A DNA stretch of 50,354 nt from a bacterium OM1 bin76 (GTDB lineage Bacteria > Actinomycetota > Acidimicrobiia > Spongiisociales > ZC4RG35), in assembly GCA_002238785.1 (NCBI GenBank), contig MPNA01000009.1, forward strand, positions 72,189 through 122,542. Direction: 5' to 3'. Shown one piece after another: positions 26,248-34,037 of the stretch. Position 1 is the stretch's first letter; every line of letters begins with the position of its first letter. The translations under genes were made by a program, and so were the position numbers. The notes beneath the pieces were generated by a model that saw nothing but the letters and a program-made list of their open reading frames with translations, searched no databases and was not told where the DNA came from.

Positions 26248-26996
26248 GTGGGAAACTGGCCGGAAGGAACGCCATCGTCACCGGAGCCGCCTCGGGGATA
26301 GGGAAGGCCACCGCCATGAGGCTGGCGGCGGAGGGCGCCACCGTCTTCTGCGTCGATCGGGACGAGGAGGGCTTGGCGAAGGTGGTAGCAGACCTAGGTG
26401 AGGGGCACCTCGGGTACCCCGCCGACCTGAGCCTGGCATCGTCCTGTCTGCAGGTGGTGGCGGCCGCGCTGGACCACTGGGACAACCGGATTCACATCTT
26501 GGTCAACGCCGCAGCCATTCTGATCCGCGAACCCACATTGGAACATTCCAGGCGGGCTTGGGACCTGACCTTCGACGTCAACCTGAAAGCGCCGTTCCTG
26601 CTGTCCAGAGATGTGGTGGCGTCCATGATCGAGTCCGGCATTGGCGGCGCCATAGTCAATGTGGCGTCCGTCGAAGCAGTGCTTCCAGGTCGCGGACATG
26701 TGGCTTACACCGCTTCCAAGGGAGCGATAACCATGCTCACCCGGTCGGCGGCTTTCGAGACCGCTCCCTACGGGATCCGGGTCAACGCGGTGTCTCCGGG
26801 TGTGATCGCCACCGCCATGAACGCCGACCTGCGGAAGGACCCGGAGAGTTGGTCGGAGATGCTGGCCGGAACGCCGATGGGCCGCCACGGCGAACCGGAA
26901 GAGATCGCTGCGGTGATTGCGTTCCTGGCTTCCGATGACCCAAGCTTCGTCACCGGGGCGATAGTCACCGCCGACGGCGGCTGGACCCTTCACTAG
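26244..26996 (+). CDS. Short-chain dehydrogenase/reductase (SDR 2)
   Basis: The second 250-residue SDR starts at the ATG overlapping SDR 1. It has TGAASGIG, an Asp after the second strand (CVDRDEEG) that favours NAD over NADP, VNAAAIL in place of NNAG, Ser in NVASVEA, Tyr/Lys in YTASKGA, and FVTGAIVTADGGW at the end. SDR 1 and SDR 2 are only moderately similar, so they probably act on different intermediates. The E2 gene begins 33 bases downstream. Confidence 0.94.
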   Translation: MSGKLAGRNAIVTGAASGIGKATAMRLAAEGATVFCVDRDEEGLAKVVADLGEGHLGYPADLSLASSCLQVVAAALDHWDNRIHILVNAAAILIREPTLEHSRRAWDLTFDVNLKAPFLLSRDVVASMIESGIGGAIVNVASVEAVLPGRGHVAYTASKGAITMLTRSAAFETAPYGIRVNAVSPGVIATAMNADLRKDPESWSEMLAGTPMGRHGEPEEIAAVIAFLASDDPSFVTGAIVTADGGWTLH

Positions 26997-27029
26997 GCCA
27001 TGCCACGGACTCGGAAAGGACCGGAGACC

Positions 27030-28181
27030 ATGCGACTGGTGAAGATGCCCCGGCTGGGCCAGGACATGGAGGAGGGAGTGATCGTGGAGTGGCTCAAGTC
27101 GGTGGGGGATGAGGTCAGGGAGGGAGAGATTCTGGCGGTGATCGAGACCGACAAGGCCGAGGTGGCGTTCGAGGCGCCCACCAGTGGCTTCCTGGTAGCG
27201 GTCCTCATGGATCGGGGCGCCACAGCCGCCACCGGCGAGCCGATTGCCTGGATCGCCGACGATCCCACCGCGCAACCACTTACTCCCCCAGCCTCAACCG
27301 CTGCAGGTCCTTCGGGTCCGCCGCGCCCCGCAGCCTCACCCATTCGGGAAGGCACCCCAAAACCGGCCGTGAAAAGGCCTCGCCGCAAACCCGTGTCGCC
27401 CCTGGCCCGCCGTCGGGCCGCCGAATTGGGTGTGGATCTGGCAGGGGTGGAAGGCACGGGACCGGGTGGGAGGGTCACCGCCGAGGACGTGGCGCAGGCC
27501 CACCAGCAGGCCCAATCGCCAGCGGAAGGGGACCGTGAGTTGTCGAGGATGCGCCGGGCAATTGCCGCACAGATGTCCAAATCGGCCGCGGTCCCGCAGT
27601 TTCAACTGATTCGGGAGGTAATCCTGCACCGGCTTGAACACGTCGGCGAGGGCCCGGAGGCCACTTACACCGACATCCTTCTCTGGGCCACCGCCCAGGC
27701 ACTGGAGGAGAGACCGGCCGTGAACTCGAGTTGGATCGACGGGGACCCTCCCTCGGTTCGAGTCCATCCCCAGGTGAATCTCGGGTTCGCAGTGGCGATT
27801 GATGCGGGCCTCATCGTCCCGGTGATACGTGGCGCCGCCGCTCTCAGCCTCTCGGAGATAGCTTTGCAGCGACGCCGGATCGAAGCCGCGGTCCGCAGGG
27901 GACGACTGCGAGGTGACCAGTTGCAGGGTGGTACCTTCACGGTCTCCAATCTGGGAGGGGCGGGGGTGGATGAGTTCATAGCTCTGGTCAACCCGCCCGA
28001 GGCAGGCATCCTGGCGGTTGGGGCGGTGAAGCCCAGGCCGGTCCTGGTGGACGGACATCTGACGGTGGCTCCCACCACCCGGCTCACCCTGTCGGGCGAC
28101 CACCGGGTGTTCGACGGCATGGAGGGCGCCCTCTTCCTGGCGGCGGTGGTAACCCAGTTGGAGTCCCTTCAATCAACATGA
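27030..28181 (+). CDS. Lipoyl-dependent dihydrolipoamide acyltransferase (E2)
   Basis: The 383-residue protein has a lipoyl domain (1-78) with the lipoylated Lys42 in IETDKAEVAFE, a Pro/Ala linker, a peripheral-subunit-binding domain (about 122-155, SPLARRRAAELGVDL...GPGGRVTAEDV) and a catalytic domain with His358 in the family motif DHRVFDG. The ATG at 27030 is preferred over one at 27000 because lipoyl domains start this close to the N-terminus and purine-rich AAAGGA/GGAG precede it. It would move the acyl group made by E1 (18324-20353) to CoA. E1 and E2 genes are separated by about 6.7 kb of other pathway genes, and E3 is not encoded in the window. Confidence 0.93.
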   Translation: MRLVKMPRLGQDMEEGVIVEWLKSVGDEVREGEILAVIETDKAEVAFEAPTSGFLVAVLMDRGATAATGEPIAWIADDPTAQPLTPPASTAAGPSGPPRPAASPIREGTPKPAVKRPRRKPVSPLARRRAAELGVDLAGVEGTGPGGRVTAEDVAQAHQQAQSPAEGDRELSRMRRAIAAQMSKSAAVPQFQLIREVILHRLEHVGEGPEATYTDILLWATAQALEERPAVNSSWIDGDPPSVRVHPQVNLGFAVAIDAGLIVPVIRGAAALSLSEIALQRRRIEAAVRRGRLRGDQLQGGTFTVSNLGGAGVDEFIALVNPPEAGILAVGAVKPRPVLVDGHLTVAPTTRLTLSGDHRVFDGMEGALFLAAVVTQLESLQST

Positions 28182-28209
28182 CATCTGAAACCAAAGCAAC
28201 GAAAGGGGC

Positions 28210-29484
28210 ATGATGAGCCTTTACGAGCCGACGTACATGGAGGGCACCTTGGGGACGATGGCCGTGGACTGGGAGGAGCGGATCAACATGGCCCGCATGC
28301 GGGATGAGCGCAAAGCGCGGGCCCAGCATCACATCGCCGAAGCCGGTCTGGGCTCGGTGTTGTTGCTGGACGATCCCAACATCCGGTACGTCACCGGGCT
28401 GGCCATGCTGGGGGGTTCCGGCGCCGATCACTACAGTTTCCTCACCGCCGGAGGGGAGGTTGTGCACTGGGACACCGCCGATCACGCCACCAACGAGCGC
28501 GCCAACTGCCCCTGGCTGCCGGACATTCGCTACGCGGCGCCCGGTCTGGGAAATGTCCCCCGGGCCAGCGGGTCGCCCTCGGCCCGGGAGTTCCTGCTCA
28601 ACACCATGGCAGACCTGATCGTGGAGGCGGCTCATGACTACGACGTCCACCACCATCCCGTGGGTATAGACGCCGCGCAACCGCGCCTGGCAGCCAAGTT
28701 GCGGGAGAGGGGACTGGATGTGCGGGAAGGGGCGGCGGACGCGTTGCATACCGCCCGCCAGACCAAGACGAAGGACGAGATCGAGTGCTTCCGGGTGCTT
28801 TCGGCGATCTGTGAAGCCGGGTTCATGGCGATCAAGAAGGCCGCCGAGCCGGGAATGCTGGAACAGGAGGTCTGGGGAGCGGCGGTGGAAGCAGTGCTGC
28901 GCCGGGGGGGTACGGTGGAAGGCGGGTATCTCACCAGCGGCCCGAACACCTGGCCCAAGCACCAGGCCAACACCACCGACCGGATGCTCCGTCCCGGCGA
29001 CATCATGTACGCCGACTTCTACAGCGCCACCTTCCAGGGCTACCGGTCCTGCGTTTACCGGACCTTCTCCATAGGCAAGCCGCGGCAACGTTCCATCGAC
29101 GCCTACCAGCGCGCCCGCGACTGGATGTACGACGCCATTGAGGCGATCCGTCCCGGCGTGACCACCGGCGAGGTGGCCATGATGTTTCCCGACCGGGACG
29201 GCGAGCGCATGGATTGGTACGGCGCCAAACACCACTGGGAGATGACCACCAACCAGTGGGCTCACGGTTTGGGTCTGCAACTCTACGAGCGCCCGTTGAT
29301 CTGGCGGGGAATATCGGTGGACCACCCGATCGAACTCCAGGAAGGCATGGTCATGGCGGTTGAGACCCAGGAACCTGACGGCGATTCCGGAATGCGGGTG
29401 GAGGAGATGATCGTGGTCCGCGAAAAGGGCGCCGAAGTGCTAACCCGCTGGCCGGTCGACGAGATCACGGTGATCGACTTCTAG
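28210..29484 (+). CDS. M24-family (aminopeptidase P/creatinase fold) hydrolase, creatinase-like
   Basis: The 424-residue protein has a creatinase N-terminal domain (about 35-200) and an M24 pita-bread domain (about 205-420). Of the five usual metal ligands, Asp269 (YADFYS), His352 (AHGLGL), Glu385 (AVETQE) and Glu398 (VEEM) are kept, but the second Asp, normally in GYxSDxTRT, is Cys281 (GYRSCVYRT). Loss of metal ligands is known for creatinase-type members, which hydrolyse C-N bonds without metal. This makes a classical Xaa-Pro peptidase less likely. The same Asp-to-Cys change occurs in the paralogue at 46535. It is the last gene of the 24-kb locus. Start: two adjacent ATGs (28210, 28213) after AAAGGGG. 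Confidence 0.88.
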   Translation: MMSLYEPTYMEGTLGTMAVDWEERINMARMRDERKARAQHHIAEAGLGSVLLLDDPNIRYVTGLAMLGGSGADHYSFLTAGGEVVHWDTADHATNERANCPWLPDIRYAAPGLGNVPRASGSPSAREFLLNTMADLIVEAAHDYDVHHHPVGIDAAQPRLAAKLRERGLDVREGAADALHTARQTKTKDEIECFRVLSAICEAGFMAIKKAAEPGMLEQEVWGAAVEAVLRRGGTVEGGYLTSGPNTWPKHQANTTDRMLRPGDIMYADFYSATFQGYRSCVYRTFSIGKPRQRSIDAYQRARDWMYDAIEAIRPGVTTGEVAMMFPDRDGERMDWYGAKHHWEMTTNQWAHGLGLQLYERPLIWRGISVDHPIELQEGMVMAVETQEPDGDSGMRVEEMIVVREKGAEVLTRWPVDEITVIDF

Positions 29485-29495
29485 GTTCGGTTGGA

Positions 29496-29519
29496 ACAGA
29501 ACTGGCTATAATATTCTGT
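29496..29519 (+). promoter_or_regulatory. AT-rich promoter and possible autoregulatory operator of the toxin-antitoxin pair
   Basis: A perfect -10 box TATAAT lies at 29507-29512 in a short AT-rich patch. It is flanked by the inverted pair ACAGAA (29496-29501) and TTCTGT (29514-29519). An operator straddling the -10 would fit antitoxin autorepression. No good -35 was found at the right spacing, and the antitoxin ATG (29545) has no clear Shine-Dalgarno site. Confidence 0.5.
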
Positions 29520-29544
29520 ACATTATTCTCCAAGTATTCCATTA

Positions 29545-29817
29545 ATGAACAGAACCATTCCCATAACTGAGTTCCGAAATCAGTGCCTAAGACTTATAGA
29601 TGAGGTGAAAGCCACCGGGGAGACTCTTGTCGTAACAAAACATGGCCGACCGTTGGCTGCTGTGGTCCCGGTAGTGGATAACCCGCCGAAAAGCATCATA
29701 GGATGGAGCAGCCAAATCCGCTTGGGTGACGATTTGACCACCCCGGAGATTCCTCCGGAGGATTGGGAGATCGTCTCACACCCAAATCAAATTGTGACCC
29801 GACTCCACGGCGAATAG
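29545..29817 (+). CDS. Phd/YefM-family antitoxin
   Basis: The 90-residue protein begins with ITEFRNQCLRLIDEVKATGETLVVTKHGRPLAAVVPV, read in two parts the standard Phd/YefM N-terminal DNA-binding fold. The variable, acidic C-terminus (about 50-90, with PEIPPEDWEIV) would wrap the toxin. It lies 10 bases upstream of a PIN-domain toxin frame, the usual order. Base composition is lower in G+C than the flanking locus, consistent with a mobile cassette. Confidence 0.92.
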   Translation: MNRTIPITEFRNQCLRLIDEVKATGETLVVTKHGRPLAAVVPVVDNPPKSIIGWSSQIRLGDDLTTPEIPPEDWEIVSHPNQIVTRLHGE

Positions 29818-29827
29818 GAGATCACGG

Positions 29828-30249
29828 GTGGGGACAATCTTGGACACCGTTGCATTGTTGTGGATGTCTCAAGGTAACCCGAGACTCGGTCGACGAACCT
29901 CACTGGAAGTCGAACAGGCAGCCCGTGAAGGTTCGTTGAGGTTCTCGGCGATTTCGATGCTGGAGATCACCCGCCTCCATTGGGAGGAAAGAATCGATCT
30001 GCTAAAGGCCCCGGAAGCGTGGTATGGGGACCTCCTCGACGTTGGTGTGCGTGAGATCCCGTGACTTCGGAGATTGCCGGCTTGGCGGGGTCTTTGAAGA
30101 CCCAGCACGGCTTCCATTCAGATCCTGCGGATCAACTGATCACTGCTACCGCCATTGTGACTCGGCGCAAGCTAATCACTTCAGATCGCAGGATCCTGGA
30201 CTGGGCAAAGTCCAGAAAGGACATCCAGTGCCTAAACGCCCGCACATAA
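29828..30249 (+). pseudogene. vapC: VapC-like PIN-domain toxin, interrupted by a one-base frameshift
   Basis: The first frame (29828-30064, 78 codons) encodes a PIN N-terminus with Asp6 (ILDTVALLW) and Glu46 (MLEITRL). It stops at TGA 30062-30064, just after GVREIP. The -1 frame, starting at GTG 30061, continues with the missing half: SDPADQLITATAI and ITSDRRILDW, holding the last two acidic residues of the PIN active site. Joined, the two halves give a normal VapC of about 140 residues with all four acidic positions present. A single lost base in the CCCGTGA region explains the break. It may be a recent inactivation, a sequencing or assembly error, or a programmed -1 shift. The antitoxin upstream is intact. 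Confidence 0.88.
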
Positions 30250-30349
30250 GAGTGTCCGTTCTCCTCAGCAGGTACGAAAGTGATCCACAAACCACTCAGG
30301 CATCGACACATCCCCACTTTTTTCGACTTTTCGTTGAATCCTCAGATTC

Positions 30350-31225
30350 TCAAGTCCCGCGCTGTGTTATGGCGGCACGCGCAAGCAAGGACCTGGCGGT
30401 CCTGACTACTGCGTAGTCGATCATCTTGCCATCGGCGCCTATGGAAGCCGTTCCCTCCGCTTCGGCCTTCTCGAACATCTCCAGGATTGCCCGATGGTGG
30501 GCCACCTCTTCGGGAGTGGGGGTGAAGACTTCATTAATGATGCCCACCTGGGCGGGGTGGATGGCAAGTTTGGCGACATAGCCCATGCGGCGGGCCAGTT
30601 TGCTTTCGGTATGGAGGGCTTCGGAGTCACCGAAGTTCATGAACACTCCGTCGATGGGATGGGGGACACCTGCCGCACGGGCGGCAAGCAGCACCCGTGA
30701 CCGGGAGTAGTGAAGACCTGTTCCGGTGGGCTCCCACTGCACGCCGAGGTCAGCAACCAGGTCCCCCTGCTCACCGCTTCCGAACATCACCGCCTCCGCT
30801 CGGGGACATCCGTCAAGAATCTCATAGGCGTTCTGTACCCCCACCGCGGTCTCGATCATCGGGATCAGGGCAATGGAGCCCTCCGATTGGCCAGCCGCGG
30901 TCTCCAATGCGCTGAGGGCGCCGCACAGTTTCAGCATCACCTTCCTATCTTCGGCCTTGGGGAGGATCACTCCTGCGACACCGGCGTGTACGGCCGCCCC
31001 GGTGTCTTCCCACAGCAACCCTGTTTCAAACCCGTTGACGCGCACGAAGAATGGGATGGAGCTTTCGGGAAGGGAGGCGAGGTTGGACCGGGCCTGATCC
31101 TTGGCGCTGGTCGCCACTGCATCTTCAAGGTCTACGATCACGGCATCCGCCGACGACCGGGAAGCCTTGGCTATCAAATCGGGGCGATCCCCGGGAGTGA
31201 AGAGCATCGAGCGAACCGCATCCAT
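30350..31225 (-). CDS. HpcH/HpaI aldolase / CitE-like CoA-ester lyase
   Basis: The 291-residue protein has the CitE-type opening SMLFTPGDRPDLIAKA, the metal-binding acid motif VIVDLEDAV, FVRVNG, IPMIETAVGVQNAYEIL, SGEQGDLVADLG and the C-terminal AIHPAQVGIINEVFTPTPEEV. It belongs with citryl-, malyl- and citramalyl-CoA lyases, which split a 3-hydroxy-acyl-CoA into acetyl-CoA or propionyl-CoA and an oxoacid. The specific substrate is not determined. It is read opposite to the flanking genes; the start has AAGGGA upstream in the 59-base gap shared with the divergent phosphotriesterase gene. It could take up CoA esters made by either neighbouring locus. Confidence 0.92.
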   Translation of the reverse strand: MDAVRSMLFTPGDRPDLIAKASRSSADAVIVDLEDAVATSAKDQARSNLASLPESSIPFFVRVNGFETGLLWEDTGAAVHAGVAGVILPKAEDRKVMLKLCGALSALETAAGQSEGSIALIPMIETAVGVQNAYEILDGCPRAEAVMFGSGEQGDLVADLGVQWEPTGTGLHYSRSRVLLAARAAGVPHPIDGVFMNFGDSEALHTESKLARRMGYVAKLAIHPAQVGIINEVFTPTPEEVAHHRAILEMFEKAEAEGTASIGADGKMIDYAVVRTARSLLARAAITQRGT

Positions 31226-31271
31226 TACAGGTTCCCTTCTCTTGTTCTCCAGGCCAGCCTGCTAGGGAGCA

Positions 31272-31277
31272 TATAGT
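31272..31277 (+). promoter_or_regulatory. -10 box suggesting a leaderless transcript for the first phosphotriesterase homologue
   Basis: TATAGT at 31272-31277 ends 7 bases before the ATG at 31285, exactly the distance from a -10 box to a transcription start. No Shine-Dalgarno sequence lies at a normal distance (AGGGAG is 15 bases away). Leaderless mRNAs are frequent in actinobacteria. Inferred from spacing only. Confidence 0.45.
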
Positions 31278-31284
31278 ACCGGTG

Positions 31285-32205
31285 ATGGGTTCGATCTTGA
31301 CAGTGACCGGTGAGGTGCCGAGCGATGAGATCGGCGCGGTGTTGATGCATGAGCACATGCTGTGTGACTTCTACAAGGTTTCAGATGATCTGAATCGCCT
31401 ACTCGATGACACCGAACTTGTCGCCACAGAACTCGGCTACCTGAAAGCCACTCCGGTTAGAACCGTAGTGGAAATGACGAGTGTGGGATTGGGGAGGAAC
31501 CTCAAGGGCCTTGCAGACATTGCCTTGCGCACTGGTCTAAACGTGGTAGCCGGCTGTGGTTGGTACCGAGACCCGTTTCTTCCGCCGCAGGTCTTCGAGA
31601 CGACTTCAGATGGTCTGGCAGACATCCTCATTGCCGAGATCAAAGAAGGGGCTGCGGATAGTGGAGTCCGGCCAGGAATCATCGGTGAGATCGGAGCAAA
31701 GCGGAATCCGATGTCTCCGGCTGAGGAACGAGTGTTGCGCGCTGGTGGATTCGCGCAATTGCAGACCGGAGTCTCGATTCATACCCATGCGTCCCGGAGC
31801 ACAGTCGGGATCGAGCAAGCCAAGATCTTGATCGGCATCGGCGTCCCACCCGAACGGATCGTCATCGGCCATTCCGATACGATTCCCGACAACCGCAAGG
31901 CGTACTGGTCGCAGTTGCTCGATATGGGTGTCACCCTCGGTTTCGACACGGTAAAGCCTGAATTCCCATATGAAATGGGAGTTCGGATCGATGGCCTGAT
32001 ATGGCTGGCTGAACGAGGGTCGCTTGATCAGGTCGTGGTTTCCAACGACGTCTGTTACCGCTCACACCTTCGCGCCTTCGGCGGTGCCGGCTACCCGTAC
32101 TGTGTCACGGACTTCTTCGACTCCCTCCGCCAGGCCGGGTTCGGCGACCAGGAGTTCCAGACGATCTTTCATGACACTCCGCTTCGACTTCTCGAGTTGC
32201 CCTAG
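31285..32205 (+). CDS. Phosphotriesterase-family (PHP/YhfV-like) metal-dependent hydrolase 1
   Basis: The 306-residue TIM-barrel hydrolase has the binuclear metal site of the family: His22 and His24 (MHEHM), Glu135 (GEIG) as the bridging residue, His168 (IHTHAS), His196 (IGHSD) and Asp255 (VSNDV). Glu instead of carboxylated Lys at the bridge is the pattern of the phosphotriesterase homology protein rather than of the true organophosphate hydrolase. Natural substrates in this group are mostly lactones or esters and are often unknown. A very similar paralogue is at 36828. A GTG at 31282 directly in front is an alternative start; the ATG aligns with the paralogue. It has its own hairpin after the stop, so it may be monocistronic. 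Confidence 0.93.
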   Translation: MGSILTVTGEVPSDEIGAVLMHEHMLCDFYKVSDDLNRLLDDTELVATELGYLKATPVRTVVEMTSVGLGRNLKGLADIALRTGLNVVAGCGWYRDPFLPPQVFETTSDGLADILIAEIKEGAADSGVRPGIIGEIGAKRNPMSPAEERVLRAGGFAQLQTGVSIHTHASRSTVGIEQAKILIGIGVPPERIVIGHSDTIPDNRKAYWSQLLDMGVTLGFDTVKPEFPYEMGVRIDGLIWLAERGSLDQVVVSNDVCYRSHLRAFGGAGYPYCVTDFFDSLRQAGFGDQEFQTIFHDTPLRLLELP

Positions 32206-32221
32206 CAGTTGAGCGCCATTC

Positions 32222-32246
32222 CAAGGGAGGGTGCCCACCTCCCTTG
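32222..32246 (+). terminator. Hairpin terminator candidate after phosphotriesterase homologue 1
   Basis: CAAGGGAGG and CCTCCCTTG form a perfect 9-bp stem around the loop GTGCCCA, starting 16 bases after the stop codon. No T-run follows, but GC-rich stems without T-runs are common terminators in actinobacteria. It separates this gene from the promoter of the next operon at 32300. Confidence 0.65.
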
Positions 32247-32299
32247 AGCCCTGGTGGGGGTCCGTCTTAGGTGTCGCGAATCAAAGGGCCGCGTATCAG

Positions 32300-32328
32300 T
32301 TGACATCTGCTCCTGCCAGGAGTATGGT
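32300..32328 (+). promoter_or_regulatory. Sigma-A-type promoter of the peptide-transporter locus
   Basis: TTGACA (32300-32305), a 17-base spacer and TATGGT (32323-32328) make a good housekeeping promoter: a perfect -35 and four of six at the -10. Transcription would begin near 32334-32336, inside the adjacent 22-bp palindrome. The leader of about 50 bases carries TAAGGAG at 32373-32379, 7 bases before the ATG at 32387. Confidence 0.7.
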
Positions 32329-32330
32329 CA

Positions 32331-32352
32331 GTGATCTGTGATCACAGATCAC
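32331..32352. promoter_or_regulatory. Perfect 22-bp palindromic operator over the transcription start
   Basis: Half-site GTGATCTGTGA is followed immediately by its exact reverse complement TCACAGATCAC. The chance of a perfect 22-bp palindrome at this point is very small, and it covers the expected transcription start of the promoter at 32300, the position of a repressor site. The likely binder is the GntR/FCD regulator encoded in the same operon at 39704; GntR sites are short palindromes. The core TGTGATCACA resembles CRP half-sites but lacks the 6-base spacer. A further partial ATCACATATCAC lies just downstream. Confidence 0.75.
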
Positions 32353-32386
32353 ATATCACGTTGGAATCAGACTAAGGAGTTTTGGT

Positions 32387-34027
32387 ATGAAGAAGGTTTT
32401 GACCCCTCATAGCCGCACGACCCCCAGTGGGTGGCGGGCTGGTTTGGGGATCGCGCTTGCATTTTGTCTAGCCGTGGGCGTGCTCGCGGCGTGCGGGGAG
32501 GAGGCTGAGCCAGAGGCCCCGGCAACCACAGCCGCGCCGGCTACTACGGCTGCGCCTGAGACCACGGCCGCGCCGGCCCCCGTCGATCCCGATGCGGAAA
32601 AGAGAGGCGGGACGTTGCAACTTGGGACACCCCAGCCGATACAGACGCTTGATCCGCATCAGTTCGGGATCTACAACAACCGCAACGCCTGGCCGGGTCT
32701 CTACAGCGGCCTGACACGTTACACCGAAGAACTGGAACCGGTGCCCGATCTGGCTGTGTCCTGGGACGTGGATGACTCGGGAACAGCATGGACGTTCCAT
32801 CTGCGAGAGGGTGTGCAGTTCCACAACGGTCAACCGTTCACGGCTGCCGACGTCAAATACTCCCTCGACAGATTGCTCCACCCCGACACGGAAGCAGGCG
32901 TTTACGCCGAGGCAATCTCCACGATCGAAGAAGTCGAAGTGGTTGACGATCACACGGTCGTCCTGCACCTGTCGGCGCCTTCCGCCATCCTGTTGGCGGG
33001 TCTGGCAAGAGCCATGATCATTCCGGATGGGTCCGGCGAGACCATCGCCCAGGAAGGCATCGGTACAGGTCCATTCGTGATGGTCGACTATGTGGCCGAC
33101 GAGCGCCTGATCATGACCCGAAACGAGAACTACTGGGAGGAAGGCTTGCCGTACCTCGATGGAGTTGACGTAACCGTGAACCCCGACACCACCAGCCTGT
33201 TCACCGCTTTGAGTGCCGGGGACGTCGACATCTACTGGCAGTTGGAGCCGCGATTCGTTCAGCAGATCGCCAAAGAAGGGGAACTGCGGACGCTGTTCGC
33301 CCCCAGTTCCTCGGTGGTCACCTACATGAGCATCTACAATGGCGCTCCGCCCTTTGACGATGTGCGCGCCCGCCAAGCGCTGCTACACGCGCTTGATCTC
33401 GACACGATCAACACCCTGGCGTTCTTCGACACGGGCATACCGTTGCCGACCAACAACCTGCTGCCTCCCGGGCACTGGGCCGAAGCCCCCGGTCTGACCG
33501 AGTATCCGTATGACCTGGACCGCGCCAAGGCGCTGTTTGAAGAAGTGGGCGTTACGGAACTCAGCTATGTCGGACTCAACATCGTGCCGTGGACTCGGAT
33601 CATCGGAGAGGTGATGGAGCAGTCGCTCGGAAAGATCGGGATCGAGTTGACGGTTTCGATGCCGGAACTCGGTGGATGGGTCGAAGCCTTCACGCCGAAC
33701 CCGGCGCCCGGCGCCATCGTCGCGAATGCCGCGTTGCCTGACTACGACCCGGCGTTCCTTTGGAACCTTGCCCACCCCGACGTCAACCCGTGGGGATTCG
33801 GTGACGAGGCCTTCTCACAGATGCTGGCGGATGCGGCGGCCGAGTTGGATCTGGACGAGCGCATAGCGGCCTACGCCAGTGTGCAGGAGATCTGGAACGC
33901 AGAAGTTCCAACTCCGATCCTGTATTTCGACCGGTGGTTCCACGGTGTGCGAGACCGCGTCCAAGACCTCAAGCACCTCAACAGTGGCGACCTCGACTAC
34001 AGGGAGACATGGTTGACCGATAAGTGA
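32387..34027 (+). CDS. Family 5 (peptide/nickel/opine-type) ABC transporter substrate-binding lipoprotein
   Basis: The 546-residue protein has a lipoprotein signal peptide with lipobox VLAAC (Cys36) and a Thr/Ala/Pro linker, then the SBP_bac_5 fold: GGTLQLGTPQPIQTLDPHQFG, LEPVPDLAVSWDVDDSGTAWTFHLREGVQFHNGQPFTAADV in consecutive family blocks, then GTGPFVMVDY, NENYW and VRARQALLHALD. It is the first gene behind the promoter/operator and would deliver substrate to the permeases at 41836-43628 and the double ATPase at 37755. Family 5 proteins bind peptides, glutathione, opines, nickel chelates or sugars; the amidase and CocE-type hydrolase downstream suggest an amide- or ester-containing ligand. 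Confidence 0.95.
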   Translation: MKKVLTPHSRTTPSGWRAGLGIALAFCLAVGVLAACGEEAEPEAPATTAAPATTAAPETTAAPAPVDPDAEKRGGTLQLGTPQPIQTLDPHQFGIYNNRNAWPGLYSGLTRYTEELEPVPDLAVSWDVDDSGTAWTFHLREGVQFHNGQPFTAADVKYSLDRLLHPDTEAGVYAEAISTIEEVEVVDDHTVVLHLSAPSAILLAGLARAMIIPDGSGETIAQEGIGTGPFVMVDYVADERLIMTRNENYWEEGLPYLDGVDVTVNPDTTSLFTALSAGDVDIYWQLEPRFVQQIAKEGELRTLFAPSSSVVTYMSIYNGAPPFDDVRARQALLHALDLDTINTLAFFDTGIPLPTNNLLPPGHWAEAPGLTEYPYDLDRAKALFEEVGVTELSYVGLNIVPWTRIIGEVMEQSLGKIGIELTVSMPELGGWVEAFTPNPAPGAIVANAALPDYDPAFLWNLAHPDVNPWGFGDEAFSQMLADAAAELDLDERIAAYASVQEIWNAEVPTPILYFDRWFHGVRDRVQDLKHLNSGDLDYRETWLTDK

Positions 34028-34037
34028 CCGTTAACCT

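Noticed and set aside
28210-29484. DMSP lyase DddP
   Set aside because: DddP is also M24-like, but the metal-site sequence pattern here (Cys for Asp in GYRSCVYRT) and the context do not match what is known of DddP.
32333-32350. CRP binding site
   Set aside because: TGTGA and TCACA are directly joined with no 6-base spacer, so the palindrome fits a different regulator better.
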